From an uncultured Bacteroidales bacterium (GTDB lineage: Bacteria > Bacteroidota > Bacteroidia > Bacteroidales > F082): a stretch of DNA of 64,000 bases. The stretch is from positions 62,001 through 126,000 of the forward strand of contig OMYA01000008.1 of assembly GCA_900315175.1 (NCBI GenBank). Reading direction: 5' to 3'. Under the pieces are notes generated by a model that worked only from the letters and a program-made list of their open reading frames with translations, made no database searches and was not told the origin of the DNA. Shown here in pieces: positions 10,101 through 16,452 of the stretch. Both the position numbers and the translations under genes were made by a program. Each line of letters opens with the position of its first letter. Within the stretch, counting starts at the first letter, position 1.

Positions 10101-10713
10101 TGGTCACGTTCTGTGCCTCATTATATGTTCCCTCTGCTGGTGAGAACGTCGGAGTTGCCACCGTCTCCTGACCGCCACTCTCTTTATAAAACACAGCTGA
10201 ATTGAACTGTATGAATCTGTTGGTATTACCTGACACCGAAACATTGTATATGATCTTGTAATATTTGTTAGTCCAGTCAGTTGCTGCTGGTCTGTTGAAT
10301 GTGGTTGTCGTATTTGCCCCGAAATCTCCAGTCAATGTGCTTGTAGGATTGCTGAAATCCGCATTCGATGAAACCACAAGTGTCATTGAGTTTACTGTAA
10401 TGCTACTTGCAGCACCGTGAGTGACAACAATTTTTGTGATGTTGTCCGACATTGTACCCGTAGAATAAACGGGACGGTCCACATCGGTAATATTCTTACC
10501 GCCGATACGCCACGGATTTGTTGTGGTGTTACCCATGACCATCCATGTGAGATTATTCTGGGTAATTTCACTCTCAGTTGCATAACCGTTTGTGCCACCG
10601 GTGATGGTGCCATCCAAAGTGTATGCAACCACTTCATCTCTCGTCTGTCCCCAGGCGAGACTTGTCATCATCAGCATTAAAGCCGTAATAATCAATGTAA
10701 ATCTACGTTTCAT
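4099..10713 (-). CDS. Giant modular T9SS-secreted surface protein
   Basis: This 2204-residue protein has a signal peptide (MKRRFTLIITALMLMMTSLAWGQ) and a C-terminal T9SS type A sorting domain (about 2125-2204, with VVVYNLIGQPVLSE and GIYIVRI). It should be exported by the type IX system and held at the cell surface. Approximate modules are: N-terminal beta domain 24-180; five chitobiase/hexosaminidase C-terminal-like repeats with YTLDGTDPT-type motifs at 185-263, 456-536, 785-865, 1345-1425 and 1880-1958; two OB-like EARALA...VQGTVTF domains at 264-449 and 868-1050; an InlB-like repeat at 704-781; and two tandem 534-residue blocks covering 1053-2118. Each block reads Ig-like, unknown beta domain, hexosaminidase-type repeat, choice-of-anchor domain with SQDWEGDMN. 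No catalytic domain was recognised, so an adhesive or carbohydrate-binding role is inferred. Confidence 0.85.
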   Translation of the reverse strand: MKRRFTLIITALMLMMTSLAWGQTRDEVVAYTLDGTITGGTNGYATESEITQNNLTWMVMGNTTTNPWRIGGKNITDVDRPVYSTGTMSDNITKIVVTHGAASSITVNSMTLVVSSNADFSNPTSTLTGDFGANTTTTFNRPAATDWTNKYYKIIYNVSVSGNTNRFIQFNSAVFYKESGGQETVATPTFSPAEGTYNEAQNVTISCTTDGATIHYTTNGDVPTTSSAVYSTPIAISETTTVKALGVKTGMSNSNVASATYTIEPVITIAEARALANNQYASVQGTVTFIDGRNIYVQDETAGIVLYLNSGTVPSVLALGDKVQAYGKKTVYNGLVELTSINGGEAGQFSIISTGNTLPLAEKTIAEIMEDHAGTQLLQSTRVQIVNAIIGTINTSGNTTLTQGENTLNIYKVPALDSISEGDAVDVIGVVGCYNNPQLRVAYATDVTKHETPMQQVATPTFTPAAGEYTEAQNVEIACATEGATIYYTLDGTDPTVNSTAYTTAIAVSDSTTVKAFAVKEGMTDSDIATAVYIINIPTPPVQETDYTLITNENALISGDKYIVVGIKGESYKALGKQNTNNRAAVDVTPVNNVITLTPATTTDDGVFELTLGQDNNNWTLYDAVNGGYLYAASSSANQLKVQAENNANGQWTIEIASTGVATIKAQGANTRNWLRLNSSGSPFSCYGSGQLDVYLYKAGDIPTPTYYNVTVAQGITNGTVAVNPTSAMANDTITVTATPALGYELSTLTYTYGQTTNDIDQTTMQFLMPGSDVTVNATFTEIAHVANPTFSPAAGSYISVQQVTLACTTEGATIYYTLDGTDPTTESTVYTNAFTVSATTTVKALAVKEGLNDSDIVSAEYVIIEPMTIAEARALADNEYALVQGVVTFLEGRNIFIQDATGGIDLYLNSNTVPATIALGDMVKGYGKKSVYGGLVELTGINGNDENQFLILSSGNPLPVTVKTIAELIEDYSGSNALQGTRVMVENAIIGAINTSGHTIISQDDASIIIYKIPFVEGLEEGDNVTVTGVVGAFNNELQLRVATAADIQYTHPASITLNPTSLSGFNYAYEEGPSTVKTFVISGMSLSAPTYIHASENYEISSFPGDSFHPESTITINTYTGVYNYTIKVRLKAGLEIGEYEESLMICEEELDTMYLALSGSVTSAPIVTSYSRVSDISQLTSGSKVIFAARYNENANEYFAMTAQASGKPEGVLFTSIPDNNGETLPSDITDNEETYYWTVDVNGDNYTFTNANGDVLGYTSGTNFANGGDNTAWGITFQTSEEGAMVPNYSGFVVNNVNTPVRAIALNSNHNFGPYHTQNIGGENYNFFLDMFATVGGGTLTCATPTFTPEAGTYFEEQTVAIACTTADATIYYTLDGSEPDENSEVYETPIAVAESMTIKAIAMKEGYENSNVASAEYTIILGAVTIFSQDWEGDMNGWTFVTVEGSKPWTIGQNSGNHYANANGYNGGVNEQWCISPAFSLNVYSNASLLFRNAKNYTGPDMQVFFSNNYDGENPVTATWVELEYIMSTGSYTWVESGSIDLANFTGDECYIGFKYTSTETEAAAWEIDDITLMGFTTDPYLTVTPTSLNGFTHVVGEGPSASQTFVLTAGNISPAPGGTTGSINVSVYSPFEISLDDEEYDDEIFFEGVTNLVPTTVYVRMNGTEIGQYTESVNIYASSGNEATVTLSGTVTEPPVPGGDWNRIYALSDLHDGDQVIIASRYDATVSDGYYAMTAGVSGKPDGVLFTSVNNGGNEILPADIADNADTYLWNVTVDGDVITLTNAAGDMLGYSSSTNFAANTNTDWNIALETSEEGALIPNYTGFVITNGTTTNRGIAKNSSNKFGAYATSNISNPDYNFYLDLFVYGGSVTPVVAMPVFNYASGTYYEEIDVEISCATEDAMIFYTTDGSDPTSMAMLYMDPIHVDSDMTLKAIAIKEGYENSGIATANYVIMSDVVIITSQDWEGDMNDWTFVNIAGNKPWIIGEHNGNHYANANGYGDDVDNEQWCISPALDLSARAYQNVTLTFMNAMKFNGPALELYISDDYDGQDPTAATWEPLEYTQSEGNYEWTESGEIALDEYIGRTCHIGFRYISTIEDGAASWEVDDIIVVAEEVQMTITPDTALNVEVWNSYNELMIENNGDEALNVVVYNLIGQPVLSEKVATGSNVIRHDLAEGIYIVRIANGKDMTGIKMIVRR

Positions 10714-10776
10714 ACTGCTAAATTTTTATTGTTAATATATCTTTTCGTAATAAAAAACACTTATTCTTTCAATCGA

Positions 10777-10808
10777 CAAAATTATACAAAATACTATTAA
10801 AATCCAAA
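10777..10808 (-). promoter_or_regulatory. Promoter of the giant T9SS protein gene
   Basis: Minus-strand -7 element TAATTTTG (10777-10784) with a TTTG -33 element (10805-10808) 20 nt upstream; predicted leader of about 60 nt. Confidence 0.75.
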
Positions 10809-10816
10809 CGAAATTA

Positions 10817-10862
10817 ATAAAAAATGTTGATAACTCGCAAAAATCTCCAAGTTATCAACATT
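10817..10862 (-). terminator. Terminator of the TIGR02757 gene
   Basis: Perfect 13-bp inverted repeat (10823-10835 with 10850-10862). On the minus strand it is followed by TTTTTTATTAA. The arms contain TTATCAACA, one base away from a DnaA box, but this is explained by the hairpin. Confidence 0.85.
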
Positions 10863-10883
10863 CTTTTAACTTTTAACTTTCAT
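10863..10883. repeat. Heptanucleotide repeat downstream of the TIGR02757 gene
   Basis: CTTTTAA, CTTTTAA, CTTTCAT in tandem between the stop codon at 10895 and the terminator hairpin. Confidence 0.6.
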
Positions 10884-10894
10884 CTGTTATCTCA

Positions 10895-11689
10895 TTACTC
10901 AATCACCTCCGCTCCAAACAACGCAAAATCATATTTAACCGGGTCTTCTTTATCAAACTCCCTTAATTTTTTGGTCAGAATCTCCACTGTCTGTCTGTCG
11001 TTGCTCTTTCTTTCAATTAGTCCTAAATTTCTTGAGACTCTTGCCACATGCACATCCAGCGGTATCATCAAGTCCTTGGGGTTAAATTTTTTCCAAATTC
11101 CCAAGTCCACAATGCCGTCATTTCTCACCAGCCATCTCAATGCCATGTGAAGTCTCTTGCACGCCGAGCCTTTCTTCGGCTCATCACAGCAAGGATTCGA
11201 GATGTGCTTGCTCGTCACGCCATTCGCTTCCGCCATCAAATCCCTGAAATTCTGTATTCCTCTCCACACGTCATGCTCCTCATTATAAAACACATCTTCT
11301 AAACTATAGTCATTGTCATTCCGAGCGAAGCGAGGAACCTCATTTGAATCGCGAGGAACCTCATATATTGTTTTCATTCCTCTGCAATAATACTTAAAAT
11401 CTCTGTTAAAAAACGTTCTATGCACACACTTCCCGTCATCTAATTTCTCCCATCCTTCCGACATTACATAGTCATAAGGTGACTTTCCCATGATTCCCAA
11501 CATCTTATTGGCGTTGTTCAAAATCATCTTTCTGTTGCCCCAGGCTATTGTGGCAACCAGAAACGACACAATCTCGATGTCTTTTTTGTCATTGTATCTG
11601 CGAGGGAACTGCACCGGGTCGTCTTTAATAAACGCCTGGGTATTATTCTTCGCCACCAGTTCCTCCAAATACTCTTTAATATTATTCAT
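10895..11689 (-). CDS. TIGR02757 (DUF2400) family protein
   Basis: A cytoplasmic protein of 264 residues with no signal peptide. The pattern FPRRYNDKKDIEIVSFLVATIAWGNRKMILNN, then YCRGMKTIY, RWLVRNDGIVDLGIW and DVHVARVSRNLG, is that of TIGR02757/DUF2400. From memory, this family has a helix-hairpin-helix DNA glycosylase-like fold but no settled function. Residues 110-126 (EVPRDSNEVPRFARNDN) are not family-like. They are the translation of a REP-type repeat inserted in frame (see the repeat at 11315-11364). No TAnnTTTG box lies between this gene and the upstream T9SS gene, so its promoter is unclear. A terminator hairpin follows at 10817-10862. Confidence 0.82.
   Translation of the reverse strand: MNNIKEYLEELVAKNNTQAFIKDDPVQFPRRYNDKKDIEIVSFLVATIAWGNRKMILNNANKMLGIMGKSPYDYVMSEGWEKLDDGKCVHRTFFNRDFKYYCRGMKTIYEVPRDSNEVPRFARNDNDYSLEDVFYNEEHDVWRGIQNFRDLMAEANGVTSKHISNPCCDEPKKGSACKRLHMALRWLVRNDGIVDLGIWKKFNPKDLMIPLDVHVARVSRNLGLIERKSNDRQTVEILTKKLREFDKEDPVKYDFALFGAEVIE
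11315..11364. repeat. REP-like repeat inserted in frame in the TIGR02757 gene
   Basis: The segment begins TTGTCATTCCGAGCGAAG and contains the 14-mer GCGAGGAACCTCAT twice (11330-11343 and 11351-11364), a 21-bp period. Its start resembles TTGTCATTTCGACC at 29744 and 61695. On the coding (minus) strand it reads as two 7-residue repeats starting EVPR. Confidence 0.75.
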
Positions 11690-11710
11690 CCTCTTGTTTC
11701 ATTTATCCTA

Positions 11711-11744
11711 AAAATGTAGAGACGTCACACTGTGGCGTCTCTAC
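11711..11744 (-). terminator. Terminator of the T9SS beta-propeller gene
   Basis: Inverted repeat 11716-11724 with 11736-11744 (9 bp), with further pairing of CAC and GTG inside. On the minus strand it is followed by ATTTTTA. It lies between the T9SS gene and the downstream TIGR02757 gene. Confidence 0.8.
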
Positions 11745-11746
11745 TT

Positions 11747-11778
11747 TAAACCGTAAACGGTAAACTGTAAACCGTAAA
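11747..11778. repeat. Heptanucleotide TAAACNG array at the stop codon
   Basis: TAAACCG, TAAACGG, TAAACTG, TAAACCG, then a unit that runs into the stop codon (CTA on plus, 11779-11781) of the T9SS gene. Confidence 0.8.
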
Positions 11779-13692
11779 CTACTTCACAACGACCTTAACT
11801 GTCTGACCGTTAGCGCTCACAAAGTAAACACCAGTTTCGAGGTTGACGTTAAGTTCTGAAACGTTGTCATAAGATTTAACCAACTGGCCAACTGTGTTGA
11901 AGATTTTCACGTTGCTTGCATCGTTAAGTCTTACGTTGAATGAACCCTGTGCTGGGTTAGGATAGACGTTGATTGAAGGAGCAACAGCCATGTAGTTTTC
12001 TTCTTCACCTAAAATAGGGACGTAAACCTTAACAGCTCTGTAGAAGTTGTTATCCCACACGGTTTCGTCGCTCTGAACGTATGTACCGGTCTCTTGGTCG
12101 TTCTGGTAGCAAACCCAGACGTAGTCACCGCCAGCGTCGCTGTAAACGAATGGGATTACCTGTGGATAAACCATCTCGTCATAGATGTCCATGATGTCTG
12201 TGATGAGGTGTACTGGCAAACTCCAAGTACGGCCACCGTCGATTGACATAGCGCCGAACAATCTGTACTGGCTGTTAGTTCCATCATAGAAAACTGATGA
12301 GCAGTCACCTGCAATCATTGACCATACTGCAATGATTCTGTCACCATCCATAACCATTGATGGGAATGCAGCAATACCGCTGTTGTATTTGCCGTGCTCT
12401 TTGTTTTCGAGGTCAATCCAGTAATATGTTGCTGGCATCTCGCCGTCGTAAGGAATAACATTATATTCTTCGTCAAGAATCATGAGTTCGCCGAAGTATT
12501 CAGGAAGTGGATCATGTTGTGCGTCTGACCAGTACCATTCTGATCTGTAAAGGTCCCACTCAAGATATGTAGAGTCCATGATGAATGGCTGTCCGACTTC
12601 ACCGATACCGCCAATGCACATCTCGTTCTTTGGAAGAGTCTCGCTCCAGAAACCGATACCACCGAGTGATGGGTAGTATGAACCTGAAGTAGGCTCGCCT
12701 GATGAACCGTTCCATTCATAAACGATGTTGATGTTGCCTTCTGTGTCGAAGTGAGCGTCAACCCAACGTGGATAGAGGAATGAACCCTCGTAAGTTACGC
12801 CAATACCTGGGTGCTGATAGAATATTCTGTCTGTCCATGAATCACCATTGTCTTCTGAAACAACCACTTTACCGTCTGCTCTTGGTGTGCTCAAAGTGAA
12901 AGCTACGCGGTTAGGGTTAGCTGGGTCATAATGTACGAAGACATAGTTGTTTGTACCACCGTCAGTAACATGATCGGCGTCAAGGCTTGGAAGCAACTCG
13001 CACTGCTTGGTCCATTCGCCATTCTCATATCTCCAATAGAAAATAGCCTCGTTATAATAAGGTGTTGCATTTCCGAAGTTAGCGGCAAGTACATGGATGA
13101 TGTCGAGGTTTTCACCTGAGCACTGTACTGCTGGGTGTGTTCCGTCAACGCCTTCTGCCATTGGAAGAGTGATGCCCTGACCAAAGTCACGGTTACCTCC
13201 ACGGAAGTCTTCAACTATGAAAATTCTCAAATCATTTGCAGTGTGAGCTGCAACAACGAGACCGTTCTCTTTGTAACGTGAGATTGAACCGAAACCGGTC
13301 TTGATACCCTCAACACCTGTCTCTGAGAACTCCCATTCACCAACTGCCGGATCCCAAATTGCGAGACCTGTACCACGATCGCCAAAGCCCTGTTCTGCTG
13401 CCTGTGTGTAGCACATGACTGCATAACCGTCAGGCCATACTGCTGTGAAGTTTCTTGCAGCTGCGTTTGACTGCCAGTCATAAGCTGAGAAACCCAATTC
13501 AATCTCCTCTGGAGATGTCATAATGCTTCTTGTTGATGCTGGGAAGTTTCTGTTGTTCTCCTCCATTCCAGATACAGCCACTGTCTGAGCTGGCTTAATG
13601 TCCTTCTTTGAAGGTCTCTGAATGCCCTTTACCTGAGCAAAACTTGTAATAGCCATCGCCATCACGAGTCCTAATGTTAATACTTTCTTCAT
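11779..13692 (-). CDS. T9SS-secreted beta-propeller (BNR/Asp-box) protein
   Basis: This 637-residue protein starts with a signal peptide (MKKVLTLGLVMAMAITSFAQ). It ends in a T9SS type A sorting domain, about 565-637, with INVYPNPAQGSFNV, VKIFNTVGQLVKSY and GVYFVSA. Two Asp-box motifs, SEDNGDSW and SIDGGRTW, together with repeated W/Y-rich strands, indicate a sialidase-like beta-propeller. The arginine triad and catalytic residues of a true sialidase could not be identified, so no enzymatic function is claimed. It is expected at the outer surface. Its promoter is at 13746-13778 and its terminator at 11711-11744. Confidence 0.85.
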   Translation of the reverse strand: MKKVLTLGLVMAMAITSFAQVKGIQRPSKKDIKPAQTVAVSGMEENNRNFPASTRSIMTSPEEIELGFSAYDWQSNAAARNFTAVWPDGYAVMCYTQAAEQGFGDRGTGLAIWDPAVGEWEFSETGVEGIKTGFGSISRYKENGLVVAAHTANDLRIFIVEDFRGGNRDFGQGITLPMAEGVDGTHPAVQCSGENLDIIHVLAANFGNATPYYNEAIFYWRYENGEWTKQCELLPSLDADHVTDGGTNNYVFVHYDPANPNRVAFTLSTPRADGKVVVSEDNGDSWTDRIFYQHPGIGVTYEGSFLYPRWVDAHFDTEGNINIVYEWNGSSGEPTSGSYYPSLGGIGFWSETLPKNEMCIGGIGEVGQPFIMDSTYLEWDLYRSEWYWSDAQHDPLPEYFGELMILDEEYNVIPYDGEMPATYYWIDLENKEHGKYNSGIAAFPSMVMDGDRIIAVWSMIAGDCSSVFYDGTNSQYRLFGAMSIDGGRTWSLPVHLITDIMDIYDEMVYPQVIPFVYSDAGGDYVWVCYQNDQETGTYVQSDETVWDNNFYRAVKVYVPILGEEENYMAVAPSINVYPNPAQGSFNVRLNDASNVKIFNTVGQLVKSYDNVSELNVNLETGVYFVSANGQTVKVVVK

Positions 13693-13745
13693 AAGAATAA
13701 AATTTAGTTATTAATAAATAGTTGTTTTCTGTACATAGTACATTG

Positions 13746-13778
13746 CAAAGATACATATTTTTTTATAAAAGCAACAAA
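13746..13778 (-). promoter_or_regulatory. Promoter of the T9SS beta-propeller gene
   Basis: Minus-strand -7 element TATCTTTG (13746-13753) with TTTG at 13775-13778, spacer 21 nt; the ATG is 53 nt downstream of the box. Confidence 0.75.
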
Positions 13779-13897
13779 AAAAATAAAAAAAATAATTTTT
13801 TTTGCTACACCTTATTAATATTAATACCATTAATTTTATTATTGCCACTAATCCTAAAAAATCTCTTCCGAAACTTTCCAGTTTTCAACTTTTTCCC

Positions 13898-13905
13898 TAT
13901 ATTTG
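13898..13905 (+). promoter_or_regulatory. -7 promoter element, kdsA
   Basis: TATATTTG, 17 nt before the kdsA ATG at 13923. Confidence 0.7.
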
Positions 13906-13922
13906 CAAAAAATTTCAATTAG

Positions 13923-14738
13923 ATGATAACTTTAAACAACTATCCGTTTCTGAAGAATCTCAAGCCCAACCGCTTCTTTCTCCTTGCAGGGCCATGTGTA
14001 GTAGAAGATGAGGAATCTCCTTTCAAAATTGCGGAGACACTCGTGGAAATCACAAAAAAACTTGACATCCCGTTTGTTTTCAAAGGCTCATATCGCAAGG
14101 CAAACCGTTCGCGCCTCGATTCGTTTCAGGGGATAGGGGATGAGAAAGCTCTCAATGTCTTGAAAAATATATCAAAACAGTTTAACGTTCCTGTTGTCAC
14201 GGATATTCACTCTTGCGAGGAAGCTGCAATGGCCGCAGAATATGTAGATGTCCTGCAAATCCCGGCATTCCTCTGCCGTCAAACCGATTTATTAATCGCT
14301 GCAGCGAAAACCGGTAAAGTGGTGAATATCAAAAAAGGCCAGTTCCTTTCGGGAGATTCGATGCGTTTCGCCGTTGAAAAAGTGCAACAGTCTGGAAATG
14401 AACGCGTTATGCTTACTGATAGAGGTAATTTCTTCGGTTATCAGGATCTTGTCGTCGATTACCGCAACATCTACGATATGCAGAAAAACAATGTGCCGGT
14501 AATCATGGATGTCACGCATTCTCTGCAGCAGCCAAACCAGACTGGCGGTGTCACAGGTGGCAAGCCGGAGCTTATCGAATTGATTTCAAAAGCCGCCATA
14601 GCAGTAGGAACCGACGGTCTCTTCATGGAAACACACCCTAACCCGGCTCTCGCCAAATCCGACGGCGCCAACATGCTTCGCCTCGACCTCGTCGAAGACC
14701 TTCTCGAAAAACTTGTAAGAATTAAGGAATCTCTATAA
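13923..14738 (+). CDS. kdsA: 3-deoxy-8-phosphooctulonate synthase (KDO-8-P synthase)
   Basis: Condenses arabinose 5-phosphate and phosphoenolpyruvate to KDO-8-phosphate for lipopolysaccharide inner core synthesis. The 271 residues contain the family signatures FKGSYRKANRS, QIPAFLCRQTDLL, KKGQFLSG, DVTHSLQ and METHP. Residue 25 is Cys in LAGPCVVE. In the E. coli enzyme this position is Asn (metal-independent); in the Aquifex enzyme it is Cys (metal-dependent). This enzyme is therefore predicted to belong to the metal-dependent class. The gene stands alone behind its own promoter and converges on aat. Confidence 0.96.
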   Translation: MITLNNYPFLKNLKPNRFFLLAGPCVVEDEESPFKIAETLVEITKKLDIPFVFKGSYRKANRSRLDSFQGIGDEKALNVLKNISKQFNVPVVTDIHSCEEAAMAAEYVDVLQIPAFLCRQTDLLIAAAKTGKVVNIKKGQFLSGDSMRFAVEKVQQSGNERVMLTDRGNFFGYQDLVVDYRNIYDMQKNNVPVIMDVTHSLQQPNQTGGVTGGKPELIELISKAAIAVGTDGLFMETHPNPALAKSDGANMLRLDLVEDLLEKLVRIKESL

Positions 14739-14770
14739 ACGGTAAACAGTAAACGGTAAACAGTAAACAA
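14736..14770. repeat. Heptanucleotide TAAAC(G/A)G array starting at the kdsA stop codon
   Basis: TAAACGG, TAAACAG, TAAACGG, TAAACAG, TAAACAA; the first TAA is the kdsA stop codon. The array fills the whole gap to the convergent aat gene. Confidence 0.85.
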
Positions 14771-15532
14771 CTAACTACCAATTGTCAACCGCATCATTTC
14801 GGCAGATCCGTTGCCCCAATTCCCGACGAGACTCTGCTCTTTTACCAATCCCTTCAGCATCTTCATGAACTCCTTCCTTTGGATAGGGGTCGCACCCATT
14901 CTTTTCATGTGCGCCGTTTCCTGCTGAGCGTCAATGAGCTCGAAGTTGTTTCTCGTCAAAAACTGACATAAATTGTACAACGCTACCTTAGAAGCGTCAG
15001 TCTTGGTGTGGAACATCGATTCAGCGCAGAAAATCTTACCGATGGCAACGCCATATAGCCCTCCAACTAGCTCATTATCCTGATAAACCTCAACCGAATG
15101 TGCAAAACCTAATTGGTGCAGTTCACAATATGCCGCAATCATGTCTTCGCTCATCCATGAACTCGGCTCGTCCTTGTCGTCTTCCTCCTCGGCTTGGTCA
15201 TCGGTACGTGGGACTGAGGCGCAGGCATTTATCACCCCTTCAAAATCAGCGTCAAAAGAACAGGAATATTTGTTCGATTCCAGTATCTTCCATAACGATT
15301 TCGTGATTTTCAAATCCGACGGTTTAAGCACCATCCTCGGATCCGGTGACCACCATAATATCGGTTCTCCTTCTGAATAAAATGGGAATATACCCGATGA
15401 GTAGGCGACGAGCAGCCTTTCAGGTGACAAATCTCCGCCAATCGCAAGTAATCCGTCATTCGTCGATTGATTTACTGGCGGAAAATCATATACCTCGTCT
15501 TTAAGCATGTATATCGGCATGGCTTTGGGCAT
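14771..15532 (-). CDS. aat: Leucyl/phenylalanyl-tRNA--protein transferase
   Basis: Transfers Leu or Phe from charged tRNA to proteins with N-terminal Arg or Lys, feeding the N-end rule pathway. The 253-residue protein has the family motifs GLLAIGGDLSPERLL, YSSGIFPFY, WWSPDPR, GGLYGVAIGKIFCAESMF and LIDAQQ. An acidic insertion (about residues 110-123, DDQAEEEDDKDEP) sits just before the conserved tryptophan region and is longer than in the E. coli protein. A single gene with its own promoter at 15553-15560, converging on kdsA. Confidence 0.95.
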   Translation of the reverse strand: MPKAMPIYMLKDEVYDFPPVNQSTNDGLLAIGGDLSPERLLVAYSSGIFPFYSEGEPILWWSPDPRMVLKPSDLKITKSLWKILESNKYSCSFDADFEGVINACASVPRTDDQAEEEDDKDEPSSWMSEDMIAAYCELHQLGFAHSVEVYQDNELVGGLYGVAIGKIFCAESMFHTKTDASKVALYNLCQFLTRNNFELIDAQQETAHMKRMGATPIQRKEFMKMLKGLVKEQSLVGNWGNGSAEMMRLTIGS

Positions 15533-15552
15533 TTAGAGGTTAAAATTCACCA

Positions 15553-15560
15553 CAAAGGTA
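15553..15560 (-). promoter_or_regulatory. -7 promoter element, aat
   Basis: TACCTTTG on the minus strand, 20 nt before the aat ATG at 15532; back to back with the truA promoter. Confidence 0.65.
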
Positions 15561-15602
15561 AAAATAATTTTTCAATTATGCAAGCCTTTGATGCATTTTT
15601 TT

Positions 15603-15610
15603 TAATTTTG
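15603..15610 (+). promoter_or_regulatory. -7 promoter element, truA
   Basis: TAATTTTG; it ends 2 nt before an in-frame GTG (15613) and 17 nt before ATG 15628, which favours the ATG as the truA start. Confidence 0.7.
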
Positions 15611-15627
15611 CAGTGCAAAACATTTTC

Positions 15628-16356
15628 ATGAACAGGTATTTCTTACATCTGGCGTATAACGGGAAAGCTTATCACGGCTGGCAAATCCAACCCGGCGACA
15701 TCTCTGTGCAGGAGGTGCTCGAAAGATGTATCAGTCTCAAACTGAAACAGACGGTTTCCGTTACCGGATGTGGCCGCACCGACACTGGCGTCAACGCACG
15801 AAATTTCTATGCGCATTTTGAAAGCGAACCGATAGATAATCTGGAATCCTTTGTGAATCAATTGAATATGTTTCTTCCAGATGACATCGTGGTTTATCGC
15901 TGCTGGCAGGTTGACCCTTATCTCCACGCTCGCTTCGATGCCAAATCGCGCACCTATCATTATTATGTCACCCGCACAAAGAATCCTTTCCACACCGACG
16001 ATACCTTATATATATACGGCCCTTTAGATGTCGAAAAGATGAATGAAGCCTCTAAGATTTTGTTTGAATATCAAGACTTTACAAGCTTTTCAAAACTTCA
16101 TACACAGGTGAAGACAAATAATTGCCGGATTATGGAGGCTTATTGGTTTGAACAAAACGGTCTGCTTGTTTTCCATATCAAAGCCGACAGGTTTTTACGC
16201 AATATGGTTCGCGCCATTGTCGGCACGCTGCTCGAAGTGGGGAAGGGGAAGCTCTCATTGGAAGGCTTCCGCAGAATCATCGAACAAAAAGACCGCTGCT
16301 CCGCCGGCACCTCAATGCCCGCCCACGCCCTGTTTTTAGAAGAGGTCACTTATTAA
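15628..16356 (+). CDS. truA: tRNA pseudouridine(38-40) synthase
   Basis: Isomerises uridines 38-40 in the anticodon arm of many tRNAs. With the ATG at 15628 the protein has 242 residues and begins MNRYFLHLAYNGKAYHGWQ, as usual for TruA. The catalytic aspartate is D52 in CGRTDTGVNA. RTYHYYV and RFLRNMVRAIVGTLLEVG are also typical. The in-frame GTG at 15613 would lie at the expected transcription start and is rejected. The gene converges on the GH97 gene. Confidence 0.95.
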   Translation: MNRYFLHLAYNGKAYHGWQIQPGDISVQEVLERCISLKLKQTVSVTGCGRTDTGVNARNFYAHFESEPIDNLESFVNQLNMFLPDDIVVYRCWQVDPYLHARFDAKSRTYHYYVTRTKNPFHTDDTLYIYGPLDVEKMNEASKILFEYQDFTSFSKLHTQVKTNNCRIMEAYWFEQNGLLVFHIKADRFLRNMVRAIVGTLLEVGKGKLSLEGFRRIIEQKDRCSAGTSMPAHALFLEEVTY

Positions 16357-16452
16357 TCTCACACAGATTTTTATGTGCAAAGCCGATTGCTTTAGCAATC
16401 AAAATATAATATAGTTGAAAATCCCTGTTAATCGGTGGAATCTGTGAGAAAA
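16357..16452. other. Convergent intergenic region with hairpin
   Basis: Contains a 7-bp hairpin (GATTGCT 16385-16391 with AGCAATC 16394-16400) that may end transcription from either side. It is flanked by imperfect inverted copies of a CTCACA-CAGATT-like sequence near both ends. No gene is seen. Confidence 0.45.

Noticed and set aside
10823..10862. Pair of DnaA-box-like TTATCAACA sites
   Set aside because: They are the two arms of a perfect 13-bp terminator hairpin followed by a T-tract; no other sign of an origin.
11779..13692. Sialidase
   Set aside because: Asp-boxes are present but the arginine triad, Tyr/Glu pair and FRIP motif could not be found.
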